DNA of 27,500 nt from Chondrilla cf. caribensis. Its lineage: Eukaryota; Porifera; Demospongiae; Chondrillida; Chondrillidae. Made by a program: the position numbers and the translations under genes. Below are positions 1 to 13,339 of this stretch, one piece after another. Every line of letters starts with the position of its first letter. Position 1 is the stretch's first letter. Location of the stretch: the NCBI GenBank assembly GCA_964020155.1, contig OZ026554.1, positions 5,562,827 to 5,590,326 on the forward strand, written 5' to 3'. The notes beneath the pieces were generated by a model that worked only from the letters and a program-made list of their open reading frames with translations, searched no databases and was not told the DNA's origin.

Positions 1-372
1 TTCATCGCGAGGGAAGGCATACTGCATATAACTGTCATATCCATGTTGGAACATAGAGAGCACCTTTAATCTGTACACGAGGAGAAATTAAACATATCAC
101 CACAAACCCCGGGTCAAACACGTACATACACACACTACAAAACCTGGGACACATATGTACAGACACACACCACACGATTCGTCTGCAATATTTGTACCGA
201 TTAATGAACGCGTTCAATGCTGCCCTTGTTCACTAGATCTAACTGTATTTATGCAGAATCCGGCGTAACACGGGGTTTACCTGTATTCTTCTACCTCTTC
301 ACCACTCATACTTCGCGACACCAAAACTAGAGATGCGATTAAAAATACCTGCTTCAAACATCGATACGCCAT
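1..372 (-). CDS. EDEM-family alpha-mannosidase-like protein (GH47), first two exons, runs off left edge
   Basis: Two exons are visible: 281-372, starting at ATG 370-372, and 1-70, with an intron between them (donor GTAAAC, acceptor GTGTACAG). Exon 1 encodes a hydrophobic leader (MAYRCLKQVFLIASLVLV) that looks like an ER signal peptide. Exon 2 reads RLKVLSMFQHGYDSYMQYAF, then PRDE. This matches the opening of the GH47 domain in EDEM proteins, which has the pattern VxxMFxHAYDxYxxxAFPxDELxP. EDEM proteins act in the ER lumen and trim mannose from misfolded glycoproteins for ER-associated degradation. The catalytic domain lies outside the window, so EDEM1, 2 and 3 cannot be told apart. The ATG is only 60 bp after the EXOSC7 stop codon on the same strand. 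Confidence 0.72.
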
Positions 373-378
373 TTTATT
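373..378 (-). terminator. AATAAA poly(A) signal abutting the EDEM ATG
   Basis: On the minus strand AATAAA is followed directly by ATGGCG. It lies 54 nt after the EXOSC7 stop and is the only canonical poly(A) signal in that gap. It probably serves EXOSC7 3' end formation, although it sits immediately upstream of the next gene's start codon. Confidence 0.45.
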
Positions 379-432
379 GTATGACCCTAATTAAAAATGA
401 TTAAAATTTAATACTTGTACAATAAGATTCTG

Positions 433-791
433 TTAGCTATTCTCTGTTAACTGTTTGAACAGCTTTTTACCAGTCTCTTGAGCCATCTAAAGAAATAGTT
501 AAAAATTGTAAGTCTTTCACAAGGGACAGAGAAGCTAACACAATCCATGGACACACACAATCCCACTTACCACAATGCCTTCCAACACAAGATCAGTAGG
601 CATACCACCAGGTTTAGCCTTTGCAATTGAACAGATGTGTCCATTGGAATCAATGGAGAATATCATCTGAGCTGAGCAACACATTTCCTCAACTGAAGTA
701 GCGTCTATGACAAACTCATCCTCCACCTAAAGTCAACAGGCATCAATGTGGACACAATACAGAACATGGTGTTAGTATACACACAGAATGT

Positions 792-853
<62 letters not shown>

Positions 854-1947
854 ACACAGCTAAGGTAAAGTCTCACCATAGTGAGGGTCACAATCACAGG
901 AACACCATCCACCTGAAGTACATCATGAGCAGTGGGGTCATTCACTACCTCAATCTCAACCTCCTCCCCTTCTCCGGTTTTCTCCAGTTTTGGTAACCTG
1001 AATCATAGAACAGACACAGTATGGAGGGGAGGGAGGGGTAATGTGTTGCCATGACAACATACTTGGTATCTCTCAGAGCTGCTAGTATAGCAAGGCCAAG
1101 AGCATCCAGGACACTTCCCCCCCACTCAATCACCTAATCAGTGTCAAATGAGGCATGCTGCACAATCTACAATTCAAGAGTCTTGAGATTGTGGACACTC
1201 ACTAGAGCATCGATGTAGAGGTTCCAACACACCCTTCCTGGAACAACGCACAGCGAGGACTGGTCAATACACCCTCCTTTGGAATAAGCATTAGAAATGA
1301 CCTGTGACAAATGAGCTCCTAGTTCCTCTCCGTCACGGCCTTCAAACTCGGGGGAAGCTAGAGCAGAGCTGAAGTACATGCAGTTGTACATGTGTGGTAC
1401 ATGAAATGTACATGTAGTATTGCATATTATTATTATAGTGAATGTATGTACGGAGAATGTACATGTAGTCGTACATGTGTGTGACACACGATTCGGACAT
1501 GTACATGTAATGTGTGGCGGTGTCCTGTTGACTGACCAGTCAACAAAGAACTGCACTCTCCCGGTGTCTGGTGCTGACTTGCTTGGGCTGTCCAATTCGG
1601 CCTTCACTCCAACCAAGACAGACGTACCACCCTAATCAAACACACACAGAAATACGAGGAATCAAGAAACGCTAGTCTGCTTAGCTTAGTATCCTATTAC
1701 TATACAACCCTTAGTATCTTCTGGAATCACTAATGGCAACGGTTGTATTTCGTTCACTACTTGAGAAAAAAACAGTTCTAAATCTCACCAGCTGTAGTTG
1801 GACTGAGCCATTAGTGTTAGATATGACGTTTTTCTTGAATTTGAAGTTTCTGAAATCTCGTCTACTTCTTCCATCAGCTCTGAAGTTTTCAACAATACCA
1901 GAAACTATATATGATCGTTCCTCAGCTGATAGTTTAGTGGTGGCCAT
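433..1947 (-). CDS. EXOSC7: Exosome complex component RRP42 (EXOSC7), 7 exons
   Basis: Exons: 1789-1947, 1537-1631, 1203-1368, 1063-1133, 877-997, 571-726 and 433-486. All phases agree, giving 273 aa (human about 291). The N-terminus (LSAEERSYIVSGIVENFRAD, then GR) matches the RNase PH-fold start of RRP42. Further matches are VGVKAELDSP, FFVDCSALASPEFEGRDG, VIEWGGSVLDALGLAILAAL and the terminal ETGKKLFKQL. The protein is one of six RNase PH-like subunits of the exosome ring in nucleus and cytoplasm. In animals the ring is catalytically inert and guides RNA. The start lies in AAAATGGCC. Intron 5 carries a long sense-strand TG repeat; intron 2 is rich in ACATGTAC palindromes. The gene is head-to-head with the RING gene at 2058. 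Confidence 0.93.
793..858. repeat. (CA)n microsatellite in EXOSC7 intron 5
   Basis: Almost pure CA dinucleotides on plus, so TG on the EXOSC7 sense strand. It begins about 20 nt downstream of the intron 5 donor at 876. Confidence 0.95.
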
Positions 1948-2057
1948 TTTAATTTCGTAGCGACATGACGCGGTGGTACACCTGGGGTTTTCCCGAGTTC
2001 CAAGAATCCATTCAATCAAGTTCAGCGAATTAATATTGGAGTCGAAGAAGAAACGCC
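1948..2057. promoter_or_regulatory. Bidirectional promoter region, EXOSC7 / RING ligase
   Basis: Only 110 bp separate the divergent start codons (EXOSC7 ATG at 1945-1947 minus, RNF ATG at 2058-2060 plus). Both 5' UTRs and the core promoter must fit here, unless a 5' UTR intron extends further. I see no clear TATA box. The role is inferred from spacing. Confidence 0.6.
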
Positions 2058-2861
2058 ATGGCCTCGCAAGTAGACGACAAGTACATTTGTGGAGTATGTA
2101 CAAGTGTATTGAAAGAACCCGTTTCTTTACAATGTGGCCACATGTTAGTCCATCCCTATAACTGTGCCCGTTGCCGTGACGTGACTGTGGTAGCATGTCT
2201 AGTGTAAATGTTGCGTTTGTGAGAGTTTTTGTTTTGTTTTTCGTTTGATGATGTAGCTTATGTAATGGTTGTGGTACACGTCACTTTCTGTCAATCGTCC
2301 ACTTACTTGTCGCCTACTGTAGTTTTTGTAGGAATTGTGTGGAGCAGTGCGAACGGGCTGGTCATCACAGCTGCCCCACTTGTCGAGAGTCCGTCGATAT
2401 TCGCTGTTTGATCGACGAGTGGACACTAGAGTTGGAAATAAAGCGGCAATCGGTTAAGTGCTCCACCTGTCAACAGGAGGTATGGACCAGTAGAAGGAGG
2501 GAAACACGAATCAATAGAGTTTACCTTGCTTTATTGTGTGTCATAATTCTTCAGATAAAACTGATAATTTTGAATGACCACGAGCAGCAGTGTGGAGTCC
2601 AACAGCCAAGTGTGAGTGCTGGTCTGCGTCAGGGACATGCTGAAAGGTAGGCATTGAATGAGTTTGTTCTGTAGTGTTTATCCAATAGGGATTTCGGACT
2701 GCAAAGTTTCCAACTGTTGTTGGGGAAATCCTTTCGGATTCAGAAGTGTTTAAAAACGCAGTCTGGTGAAGAGAGTTCTTCATCTGGATGTTTAAACCCT
2801 GTGGGTCATCTTCAGCAGTCGGGGTGCCTTGGGAGTTAGAGATTTGTTCTATAGTGTTTCT

Positions 2862-2900
<39 letters not shown>

Positions 2901-3494
2901 GGGAGTGCTCCTCCTCTAGATTGGTCCCAAATCGTCACACATTCAACTGTCCATTCTGTGGAGAAAAGAACCTCAGCCAAGAAGGACTTTTGAAGCATGT
3001 TCATGAAGAACACAGCGATGAAAGGAATGTTAAAGTTGTGAGTCAACAACAATGATGTTCCCACACCCACTTCAATTCCAATGCAATTAAGATGTATTTC
3101 AAATGTTTACCAAATATTGCCGATAGTAAACAACTATTCATTGTTTGTTGTTGTGATTGTAGGTGTGTCCCATCTGTGCTATCATGCCATGGGGGGATCC
3201 CAACCAGAAGAGTGGCAACTTCATAGAACACTTGAACCTCAGGCATAAATTTGAGTATGACCGTTTTGTGGTGAGTTGTGTGTACTGTTGTGCTTGGAGT
3301 TGCATTTTGTGAGAGAAGTAATAATTGTGTTCGTATCACCGAGGTGGCATGTAGCAATCAATGTACACTTGTTGTTTTTGTTTCAAGGTCACTTGATATT
3401 GAATTTATTCTTTTCGAATTTGATTCAGGACTATTCAAAGGACGATGACGAGCAGCTGAGGACAGCCATTGAAAACTCAAAGTCACAGTTTTAA
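2058..3494 (+). CDS. RNF166/RNF114/RNF125-type RING E3 ubiquitin ligase, 7 exons
   Basis: Exons: 2058-2143, 2332-2479, 2555-2611, 2689-2765, 2902-3037, 3163-3270 and 3429-3494; 225 aa, phases consistent. Domains in order: a RING finger (residues about 9-50) with CGVC, CGHMNCVEQC and CPTC; a C2HC finger (CSTCQQE ... NDHEQQCG) split by intron 2; a C2H2 finger ([15 protein letters not shown], then H and H); a second finger ([19 protein letters not shown], then LRHKFEYD); and an acidic C-terminal helix resembling a ubiquitin-interacting motif. This order and the VPNRHTF and PWGDP motifs define the RNF114/125/138/166 family. These are cytosolic E3 ligases that use E2 enzymes; several regulate innate signalling or autophagy. 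The nearest human match by eye is RNF166. The exact orthologue is not settled. Confidence 0.88.
2862..2896. repeat. (TG)n microsatellite in RING-gene intron 4
   Basis: TG repeat on the sense strand. It ends 5 nt before the exon 5 acceptor AG (2900-2901), so it takes the place of a normal polypyrimidine tract. Confidence 0.93.
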
Positions 3495-3646
3495 AATGGA
3501 TCTATCTTCTACCAACAGAAATAACCGCATGTATGCATACAAAAATGTTCATATTTGAATTTTCTACCCTGTATTATAGGGCATGATATATTATATTAGT
3601 GATATCATTGTGTCTGTATGGTATTCAAAAGTTCAAAGTTCAAACG

Positions 3647-4519
3647 TCAGAGTTCAGGCACTGCCCAAGCACATGGGTGCTCCTCTATGTCCAGACAGTT
3701 GGCCCCTCGCTGCAGCTTAAACCACCCGTCCTCGCCCCATGCTGTGCCAAACGAGTTTCTTCCAACCCAGTACTTCACCCCACTGTCCTGGTCCACTCCC
3801 CACCCCGTAATGACAACAACATGAGTTGTGGAGTTGTAGACGGTCTTGTCCATGATGATGCCACTCTTATAGTCTGCGAATGTAGGTGTGTGGGCGTAGA
3901 CGGAACATGCAATAGGTCCTCGGTTATATATCTCGCTCATCATCTGTTCCACTCCTACCAATGACCCATATTGACTGATGTGGTGGACGGTGCCATTCAC
4001 AAACCCACAAGACCCGTCCTCGTCACACTGCCAGCAGAGCTGGTCCTCCACTGGCACCTCGCCCCACTTGCTGTTGTCCACGCCTTGGTAGGGCATGCAG
4101 GTCTCGTCCGTGATACCGTATTGATGTATAAACTGATAGGCCAAGACGTCACTGCCTCCTCTGCAACTCCCAAACTTCATCAGAGGTCCGATATTGAGAA
4201 GAACCTGGGAGGAGAGGCGAGTGACCGGCTTTAATGCTTTCGTTGCAATGATGAAGCGATCGGTGAGAACTCCTACGGTGGCATGGGCCCAACAAGAGCC
4301 ACATGGAGACGGCACGAACTGGTTGGTGGGAGGAGAGACGTACATTACTCCGTTACGATTTCTCCAGTCAAAATTTTCTGGTAACTCTTGTTGAGCGAAC
4401 ACTGGTTGTAGGGTCTTTACGACCGAGGGCCTTTCAGACAAGGGGACGTCGATATAGCATCCTCGGTGACAGAACGCGAAAGGGAGGAAACACAGCAAGA
4501 AAACGAACGACAGCTTCAT
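3647..4519 (-). CDS. CTSZ: Cathepsin Z (cathepsin X), papain-family cysteine carboxypeptidase, intronless
   Basis: One uninterrupted ORF of 290 aa from the ATG at 4517-4519. The ORF stays open further upstream, but without an ATG. Residues 1-17 form a signal peptide. The very short propeptide has HRGCY, whose Cys21 matches the prodomain cysteine that blocks the active site in procathepsin X. The mature enzyme begins near LPENFDWRN. Active-site residues are Gln67, Cys76 (CGSCWAH), His233 (THVVVITGWG) and Asn255 (RNSFGTAWGE; Phe replaces the usual Trp after Ser). The YGSL and MMSEIYNRGPIAC stretches are typical of cathepsin Z. It is a lysosomal or secreted carboxypeptidase. Vertebrate CTSZ and every confidently spliced neighbour here have introns, so the lack of introns is notable. 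Confidence 0.93.
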   Translation of the reverse strand: MKLSFVFLLCFLPFAFCHRGCYIDVPLSERPSVVKTLQPVFAQQELPENFDWRNRNGVMYVSPPTNQFVPSPCGSCWAHATVGVLTDRFIIATKALKPVTRLSSQVLLNIGPLMKFGSCRGGSDVLAYQFIHQYGITDETCMPYQGVDNSKWGEVPVEDQLCWQCDEDGSCGFVNGTVHHISQYGSLVGVEQMMSEIYNRGPIACSVYAHTPTFADYKSGIIMDKTVYNSTTHVVVITGWGVDQDSGVKYWVGRNSFGTAWGEDGWFKLQRGANCLDIEEHPCAWAVPEL

Positions 4520-4583
4520 TTTACCTCGATCGAAGGTTCCGCAATAGTGTCCAAGTGATAACAAAAGAACACTCACTAGTGTA

Positions 4584-4592
4584 CTATTTATA
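4584..4592 (-). promoter_or_regulatory. TATA box candidate for cathepsin Z
   Basis: TATAAATAG on minus, 65 bp upstream of the cathepsin Z ATG. Spacing suits a TSS at about 4555-4560 with a short 5' UTR. It is the clearest TATA box I found in the window. Confidence 0.5.
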
Positions 4593-4807
4593 ACTTGCTG
4601 CAATACCAAAATACTGTATTATTAATATTGGTTTTCCCCAATGATGATGATTTTATTACATATTAAACACTATACATACATACGTGTTGTTACAATAATA
4701 TTATTATGTTCAATCATTAATGATATAAATTATAATATCAAACAAGGTAGTGTTCTACAAGTGTGTAAAAACACTACAATTCATCTGGTGGTGGACACTG
4801 CTGTGTG

Positions 4808-8510
<3,703 letters not shown>

Positions 8511-8796
8511 TTTGATTTCCGACCACGTGGCTTAGATTGTGAAACCACCATAATATTGGTGGCAGGTATCGAGTGTCATCAATCAAAATCAAGTTGAATC
8601 AGTATGTTGGACCATCAATGAGGTCTCCATATTAAAGTGATCGATGTTTTATGTGGTTCAAATCACAATCAATACACATAATAATACTTACAAAATAATA
8701 ATTGAAATAGTTTAAATACCTGATGTACAAAACTATAATAATAAAATTACACACACACTACACACAATGGCTGTGTCATTTGAATAGATTTGAGTT

Positions 8797-11700
8797 CTAG
8801 TCTTGAAATAAGGCTTTTTTAGATTTGCAGGTACCATGTGGTCCTTCACTGTTTTGCTTAGACTGAGAGCTCTTGAAGGGTGTGGTGTATGGAGTGCTGA
8901 AACCCTCATCTGTGTCATTCTGCTGGTGGACCAAACAGAAAATGGGTTACTTGTGTTGATATCGACAATACTGTGTGTAGTTTACCTGTTGATCCAATCC
9001 GAACTCTTTACTCCTGCACCAACGTTTGAAACACCTGTATAGGTACCACCCAATAACACCAATACCACCCAACAAGTGTACAATACACAAACACACACTG
9101 GACACCATCAACGTATTGCACTCGTCTGCAAGCTCACTCACCTCCATATTGCTTGATATGCTTCAGGAGCCACTTTCTTGCAATAAAGTCTGATGCGCTG
9201 TTCACTGAAAGTACTTGGCAGCATGTGAGAGACCTGCTCTTTTGGCAGTTTGATAGCTTTATCGGGGTTGCTCTTGCTATAGAACCTCATGTTATCAATG
9301 GGATTCTTCTTCTTTCTGCCATAGTCAAAGGTGACAATCTGAAATGAAGGAAGACTGCATCTAAAACTACATGTGAAAAATGGACGGAGACTTGTCACTG
9401 ACTCACATCGACAAGCAAATCGACTGGTTTGATGTCATTTAAACTGTCATCAACACCGTGTGTTAATATCTCTTCTGCTATTTTAGGTCCATCGTTCTGA
9501 AGATGGAACACACAACATGACATTATTCATAGGTTATTTGTACGTACATTATTTATGTATAGATGGATATACGTACATCAACCACACCACCTCACCCTGT
9601 ACTGTACCCGCTATACACCACCTCACTCTGTACTGTACCCGCTATACACCACCTCACCCTGTACTGTACCCGCTATATACCACCTCACCCTGTACTGTAC
9701 CCGCTATACACCACCTCACCCTGTACTGTACTCCCTATACACCACCTCACCCTGTACTGTACTCCCTATATACCACCTCACCCTGTACTGTACCCACTAT
9801 ACACCACCTCACTCTGTACTGTACCCGCTATACACCACCTCACCCTGTACTGTACCCGCTATACACCACCTCACTCTGTACTGTACCCACTATACACCAC
9901 CTCACTCTGTACTGTACCCGCTATACACCACCTCACCCTGTACTGTACTCCCTATACACCACCTCACCCTGTACTGTACTCCCTATACACCACCTCACCC
10001 TGTACTGTACTCCCTATACACCACCTCACCCTGTACTGTACTCCCTATACACCACCTCACCCTGTACTGTGTTCCCTATACACCACCTCACCCTGTACTG
10101 TGTTCCCTATACACCACCTCACCCTGTACTGTACTCCCTATACACCACCTCACCCTGTACTGTGTTCCCTATACACCACCTCACCCTGTACTGTACTCCC
10201 TATACACCACCTCACCCTGCTATAGGAATGCTCTTCGTTGTCAACTGGTGCAGTCTGAGCGATGTACTTGTAGAGCTGTCTGGTCTGTATCCTGCGAAGC
10301 ATGTCCTGTGCTGGCCTCAGAGCAGGATCACTGCTGAACATTATCATGTCCAGTACACTGTCGTTGAGCTTGGAGTATGCCGTCATGTCGTCAATGCACT
10401 CCGAAATCTTGTACTTTCTGAGGAACAGTGATAATACTCAGCATGAAACATGCTCTATTTGAAGTGCAAACAGGTGAACAGGTCAACCAACCTCTTGTCT
10501 TTCCCCGGAATGAGGAAATGATCATTGGCAAGTAGAAGGGCATCTCGTACCCTACAGTCAGGGGGTATATGTACATATGTTACAATATTATATGCATGGG
10601 ATGAAATCCATCGCATGTATGTACACATACAACCACAACCTCCCCCCCCCCCCCCCCACACACACATACATATACTCAATGGCATTTCCTGTCTTGTGCT
10701 GGTAAGCTCTTTGGTGTAGAGTCTTTCTGACATAGAACATGTCATAAAGATAGTTCACGTCCTGCAGAGATGATAGCAAGTATTGTGTACGTACCAGTGA
10801 TAACCCAGCTAGGATCACACTGCTCACCTTATCACGGGTGCAAATCTGCATCCGTTCATCCACTGGAATGACCCTGGCAAAGACCATGTACCTCCTGTGG
10901 TCGAAGGTGCAGCCGATCCCAAGATGGTGACAGTCTCTTGCAAAGTAGTCCCACTTGTCCACGTCCATACCATTCCTCTTGTTGGCAACAATCTAAGACA
11001 ACCATGAACACATACTGCCAACACTACACACCAGCCACCAGCAGCAATCCAACACATGCTAGCAGCAACCCAACACATGCTAGCAGCAACCCAACACATG
11101 CTAGCAGCAACCAATGGAGGGAGCCATATTTGTTGTTACCTCGTAAAGAAAAGACTTTGTTTTATCTCTTCCAATATATGGCCAATCTCCCTGTGTGGTC
11201 ACAAGTTACAAAGTTAGTCGAGGTGACATTGCGAGGTCCTGGTTGGAACAAACCTGGGCCTGACTCTGGAACTCGGATTCAACTGGGCCTCTAATCTGCT
11301 CCTTTACAAAGATAACATCGTCATCGTCCAAGTCATACATTTTGAAGTACTTTTCCAGATTATTAGAGTCAATTAAATGATCAAACATGTCAGCAGATGC
11401 CAACTCGTGCTACAAGTATGAGCGAGGCAGTAGCAGAATGAGTTAAGTATATAAGAGAGTGTGAGCATATGTTATCGTACATGCATCTTATTGTATGGTA
11501 TGAGTGTATTTTATTGTACGTATAATATGTATGTACGTATTTTATTGCATTGTATGAGTGTACGTATATGTACTGTATGCTATTGTTGATGGCGTTAGGT
11601 GTTGTACCGAGAGTGTAGAGAACATAGGGTGAGGTGAGTGTATGTTCTAATCAATGCACGTACACACTAGTATACTCCAGTACGTACATACCTTCCACAC

Positions 11701-12513
11701 TTCATCCTTCCTCACAACTGGGATGAATATGCTGTCAAACATGTGAGAGAAGGGTCCGTGGCCTGCACACATGCAACAGCTCCACTTGTAGCATAGATGC
11801 TTGTACTTGTACTCACACATTCACACAACATGTATCTCACGTGCACATTCACACATTCATTGGTATACGTATGTGTGCTACATGTGTTCTTGTGTGGGGG
11901 AGGAGAATGAGGACTCACCCAAATCATGACATAACCCCGCTATCTTCACACAAAGTACATCTTTGTCAGTTATGTCCAGTTCTGGCTGATTCTGTCGCAG
12001 TTTCTCAACCAGCTCTCCAGCGAGATGAGCTACCCTGTGGAGAGCAGGCAAGGTGATTCACTCCAACATGCATTGAATAGAAGTTGACACGAGCTCAGGA
12101 TTCCGCTAGGCTACATTGGGACCTCACCCTAAGGAGTGTTCATATCGATTGTGGCTACCTCCAGGGTAGACGTAGTAGGTCCCTCCGAGCTGCTTGATGG
12201 ACCTCAGTCTCTGGAACTCCGGAGTGTCAATGATGCGAACCATCAAAGGATGCATCTCAATAGGTCCGTGGATGGGATCACTGAATATCTTCATATAGAA
12301 CAAAATATATTATATCTACCATCACCATGGCAACATAATTACTACACATTGTACTGTTACCATGACTACATAGTGACAAACTTGACTACAGTACACAATG
12401 CCTTGATGTACCTTCATGTCAGCAATTTCAGAATTCCTTTTGAGTTTTTCCAGAATTGGTCTGAACTCTGATTCACTGATTATAGAAAGCGAAAGGAATT
12501 GAATTGAACACAA

Positions 12514-12572
<59 letters not shown>

Positions 12573-12962
12573 TATATACATCTGCTCCAGGTCTTCATCG
12601 CTTAAGCTTAGCTCAATCAGCCTCTCCCCACTAACCTTATGTTCTACGGAGACACATCGATACAATGAAAAAAATACAAAGTGGAATTGTCAAATCAAAT
12701 CTAGCAGCAACTCACCTTCCAATGTTTCAGCTATAGCCAATGAACCTTCTCTTCTGAAATATTCACAGACCTTCTCGGATGACCAATGGAGAAAACACGC
12801 ATCGTTCCAACCACCTAGGTTTGACGAACGCACACACTTCTTCTTGGATGGCGGGCTGCCCTCAGGCTCAGTTGCCCTGTACCGCGAAGATGAAACGGGG
12901 AACAACCTCGCAATAAATCATGAAGTAACTAGCAGACCAGAGTCATCCTAACATACGTACAT
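8797..12962 (-). CDS. SAMHD1: SAMHD1, SAM and HD domain dNTP triphosphohydrolase, 17 exons
   Basis: Coding exons: 12961-12962, 12716-12876, 12571-12643, 12412-12475, 12128-12288, 11919-12034, 11692-11762, 11254-11409, 11140-11190, 10828-10992, 10670-10761, 10492-10551, 10216-10417, 9407-9496, 9142-9338, 8986-9034 and 8797-8922; about 611 aa (human 626). The enzyme cleaves dNTPs to nucleoside and triphosphate; vertebrate SAMHD1 restricts retroviruses. A SAM domain ([13 protein letters not shown] ... [10 protein letters not shown]) precedes the HD domain. HD ligands are His in NRYEH, His-Asp in CHDLGHGPFSH and Asp in [13 protein letters not shown]. Allosteric-site residues equivalent to human Lys116, Asp137, Gln142 and Arg145 are kept ([21 protein letters not shown]). 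The C-tail has TPFK, a CDK consensus like human Thr592. The first two coding bases (AT) depend on a proposed split start codon; the rest is firm. Confidence 0.93.
9588..10215. repeat. 31-bp minisatellite, 20 units, seeded at a SAMHD1 splice donor
   Basis: Twenty units in strict 31-bp register. The ctcaccctg (or ctcactctg) core recurs from 9591, and the 21st occurrence at 10211 is the real exon-intron junction. Units differ by a few bases (cccgctata, ctccctata, gttccctata). On the SAMHD1 sense strand each unit carries GTGAGGTGGTGTATA, copying the genuine donor and flank. 31 is not a multiple of 3, and all three plus-strand frames stay open as antisense artefacts. Confidence 0.97.
10641..10672. 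repeat. Poly(C) tract and short CA repeat at a SAMHD1 donor
   Basis: A homopolymer of about 17 C is followed by CACACACACATACATA. On the sense strand the intron after exon 10670-10761 reads GTATGTGTGTGTG, then a G run. Confidence 0.9.
11045..11115. repeat. 21-bp minisatellite in a SAMHD1 intron
   Basis: Three copies of acacatgctagcagcaaccc, with 21-bp spacing between catgct motifs at 11055, 11076 and 11097. It lies about 25 nt after the donor of exon 11140-11190. Confidence 0.9.
12521..12570. repeat. (CA)n microsatellite forming the SAMHD1 intron 3 donor
   Basis: TG repeat on the sense strand. Exon 12571-12643 ends ATATAAG and the intron begins directly with GTGTGTGTG. Confidence 0.95.
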
Positions 12963-13339
12963 TGTAAATCGTAAAAAGGGACGAACTGAAAATCCCCTAC
13001 CACCCGAGCTGCTGGTCTATGGTCACAACACGGATACTCTGCAGTATCACACTTCAGCACGCTTGCATTCCACACCGTGATGGAATACCAAGTGTCAATC
13101 GAGACGGGCAAGTGCGAGAAAATCGCGGTCAACCATCAAATTATGACCATCCGGTTAAAATCAATTAATGATCAAATAAAAAATACATGCTAGTGATGAT
13201 GAGGGCATTCATTCGCGAAATGAACACACAAAAAGTACACCAACTGTAAGTACAACAGGTGGGCTACTACGACATGTGGGGTGTTATTATGGTTACAATA
13301 AGTGGGTCATTACAACAACACGGGGCAATACAGGTGACA
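12963..13339. other. Spacer: SAMHD1 5' UTR/promoter and STRIP 3' flank
   Basis: 377 bp between the SAMHD1 start and the STRIP stop, both genes on minus. I see no conserved ORF, RNA gene or clear repeat. The part nearest 12963 must hold the SAMHD1 5' UTR and promoter. Confidence 0.5.

Noticed and set aside
1380..1515. ACATGTAC-rich stretch as a regulatory or RNA element in EXOSC7 intron 2
   Set aside because: The palindromic words recur, but spacing is irregular and no stable fold or known motif is evident. Likely a degenerate simple repeat.
1711..2196. 161-codon minus ORF reading through EXOSC7 exon 1 and upstream
   Set aside because: Only the part from ATG 1947 to the donor at 1788 matches EXOSC7. 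The rest is promoter, antisense and intron sequence.
4520..4609. N-terminal extension of the cathepsin Z ORF
   Set aside because: The extra residues begin at a TTG, not an ATG, and lie upstream of a clear signal peptide and across the TATA box.
9588..10215. CRISPR-like regular repeats
   Set aside because: The units are contiguous with no unique spacers, and the setting is a eukaryotic intron. It is a minisatellite.
9517..10431. Three overlapping plus-strand ORFs of 220-304 codons made of TTSPCTV/HHLTLYC repeats
   Set aside because: They are antisense to SAMHD1 and arise because a 31-bp unit without stops stays open in all frames. The ends run into antisense of a real SAMHD1 exon.
12929..13132. 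67-codon minus ORF as a SAMHD1 first coding exon
   Set aside because: It starts at TTG with a stop just upstream and does not resemble a SAMHD1 N-terminus. The split-ATG model fits phase better.
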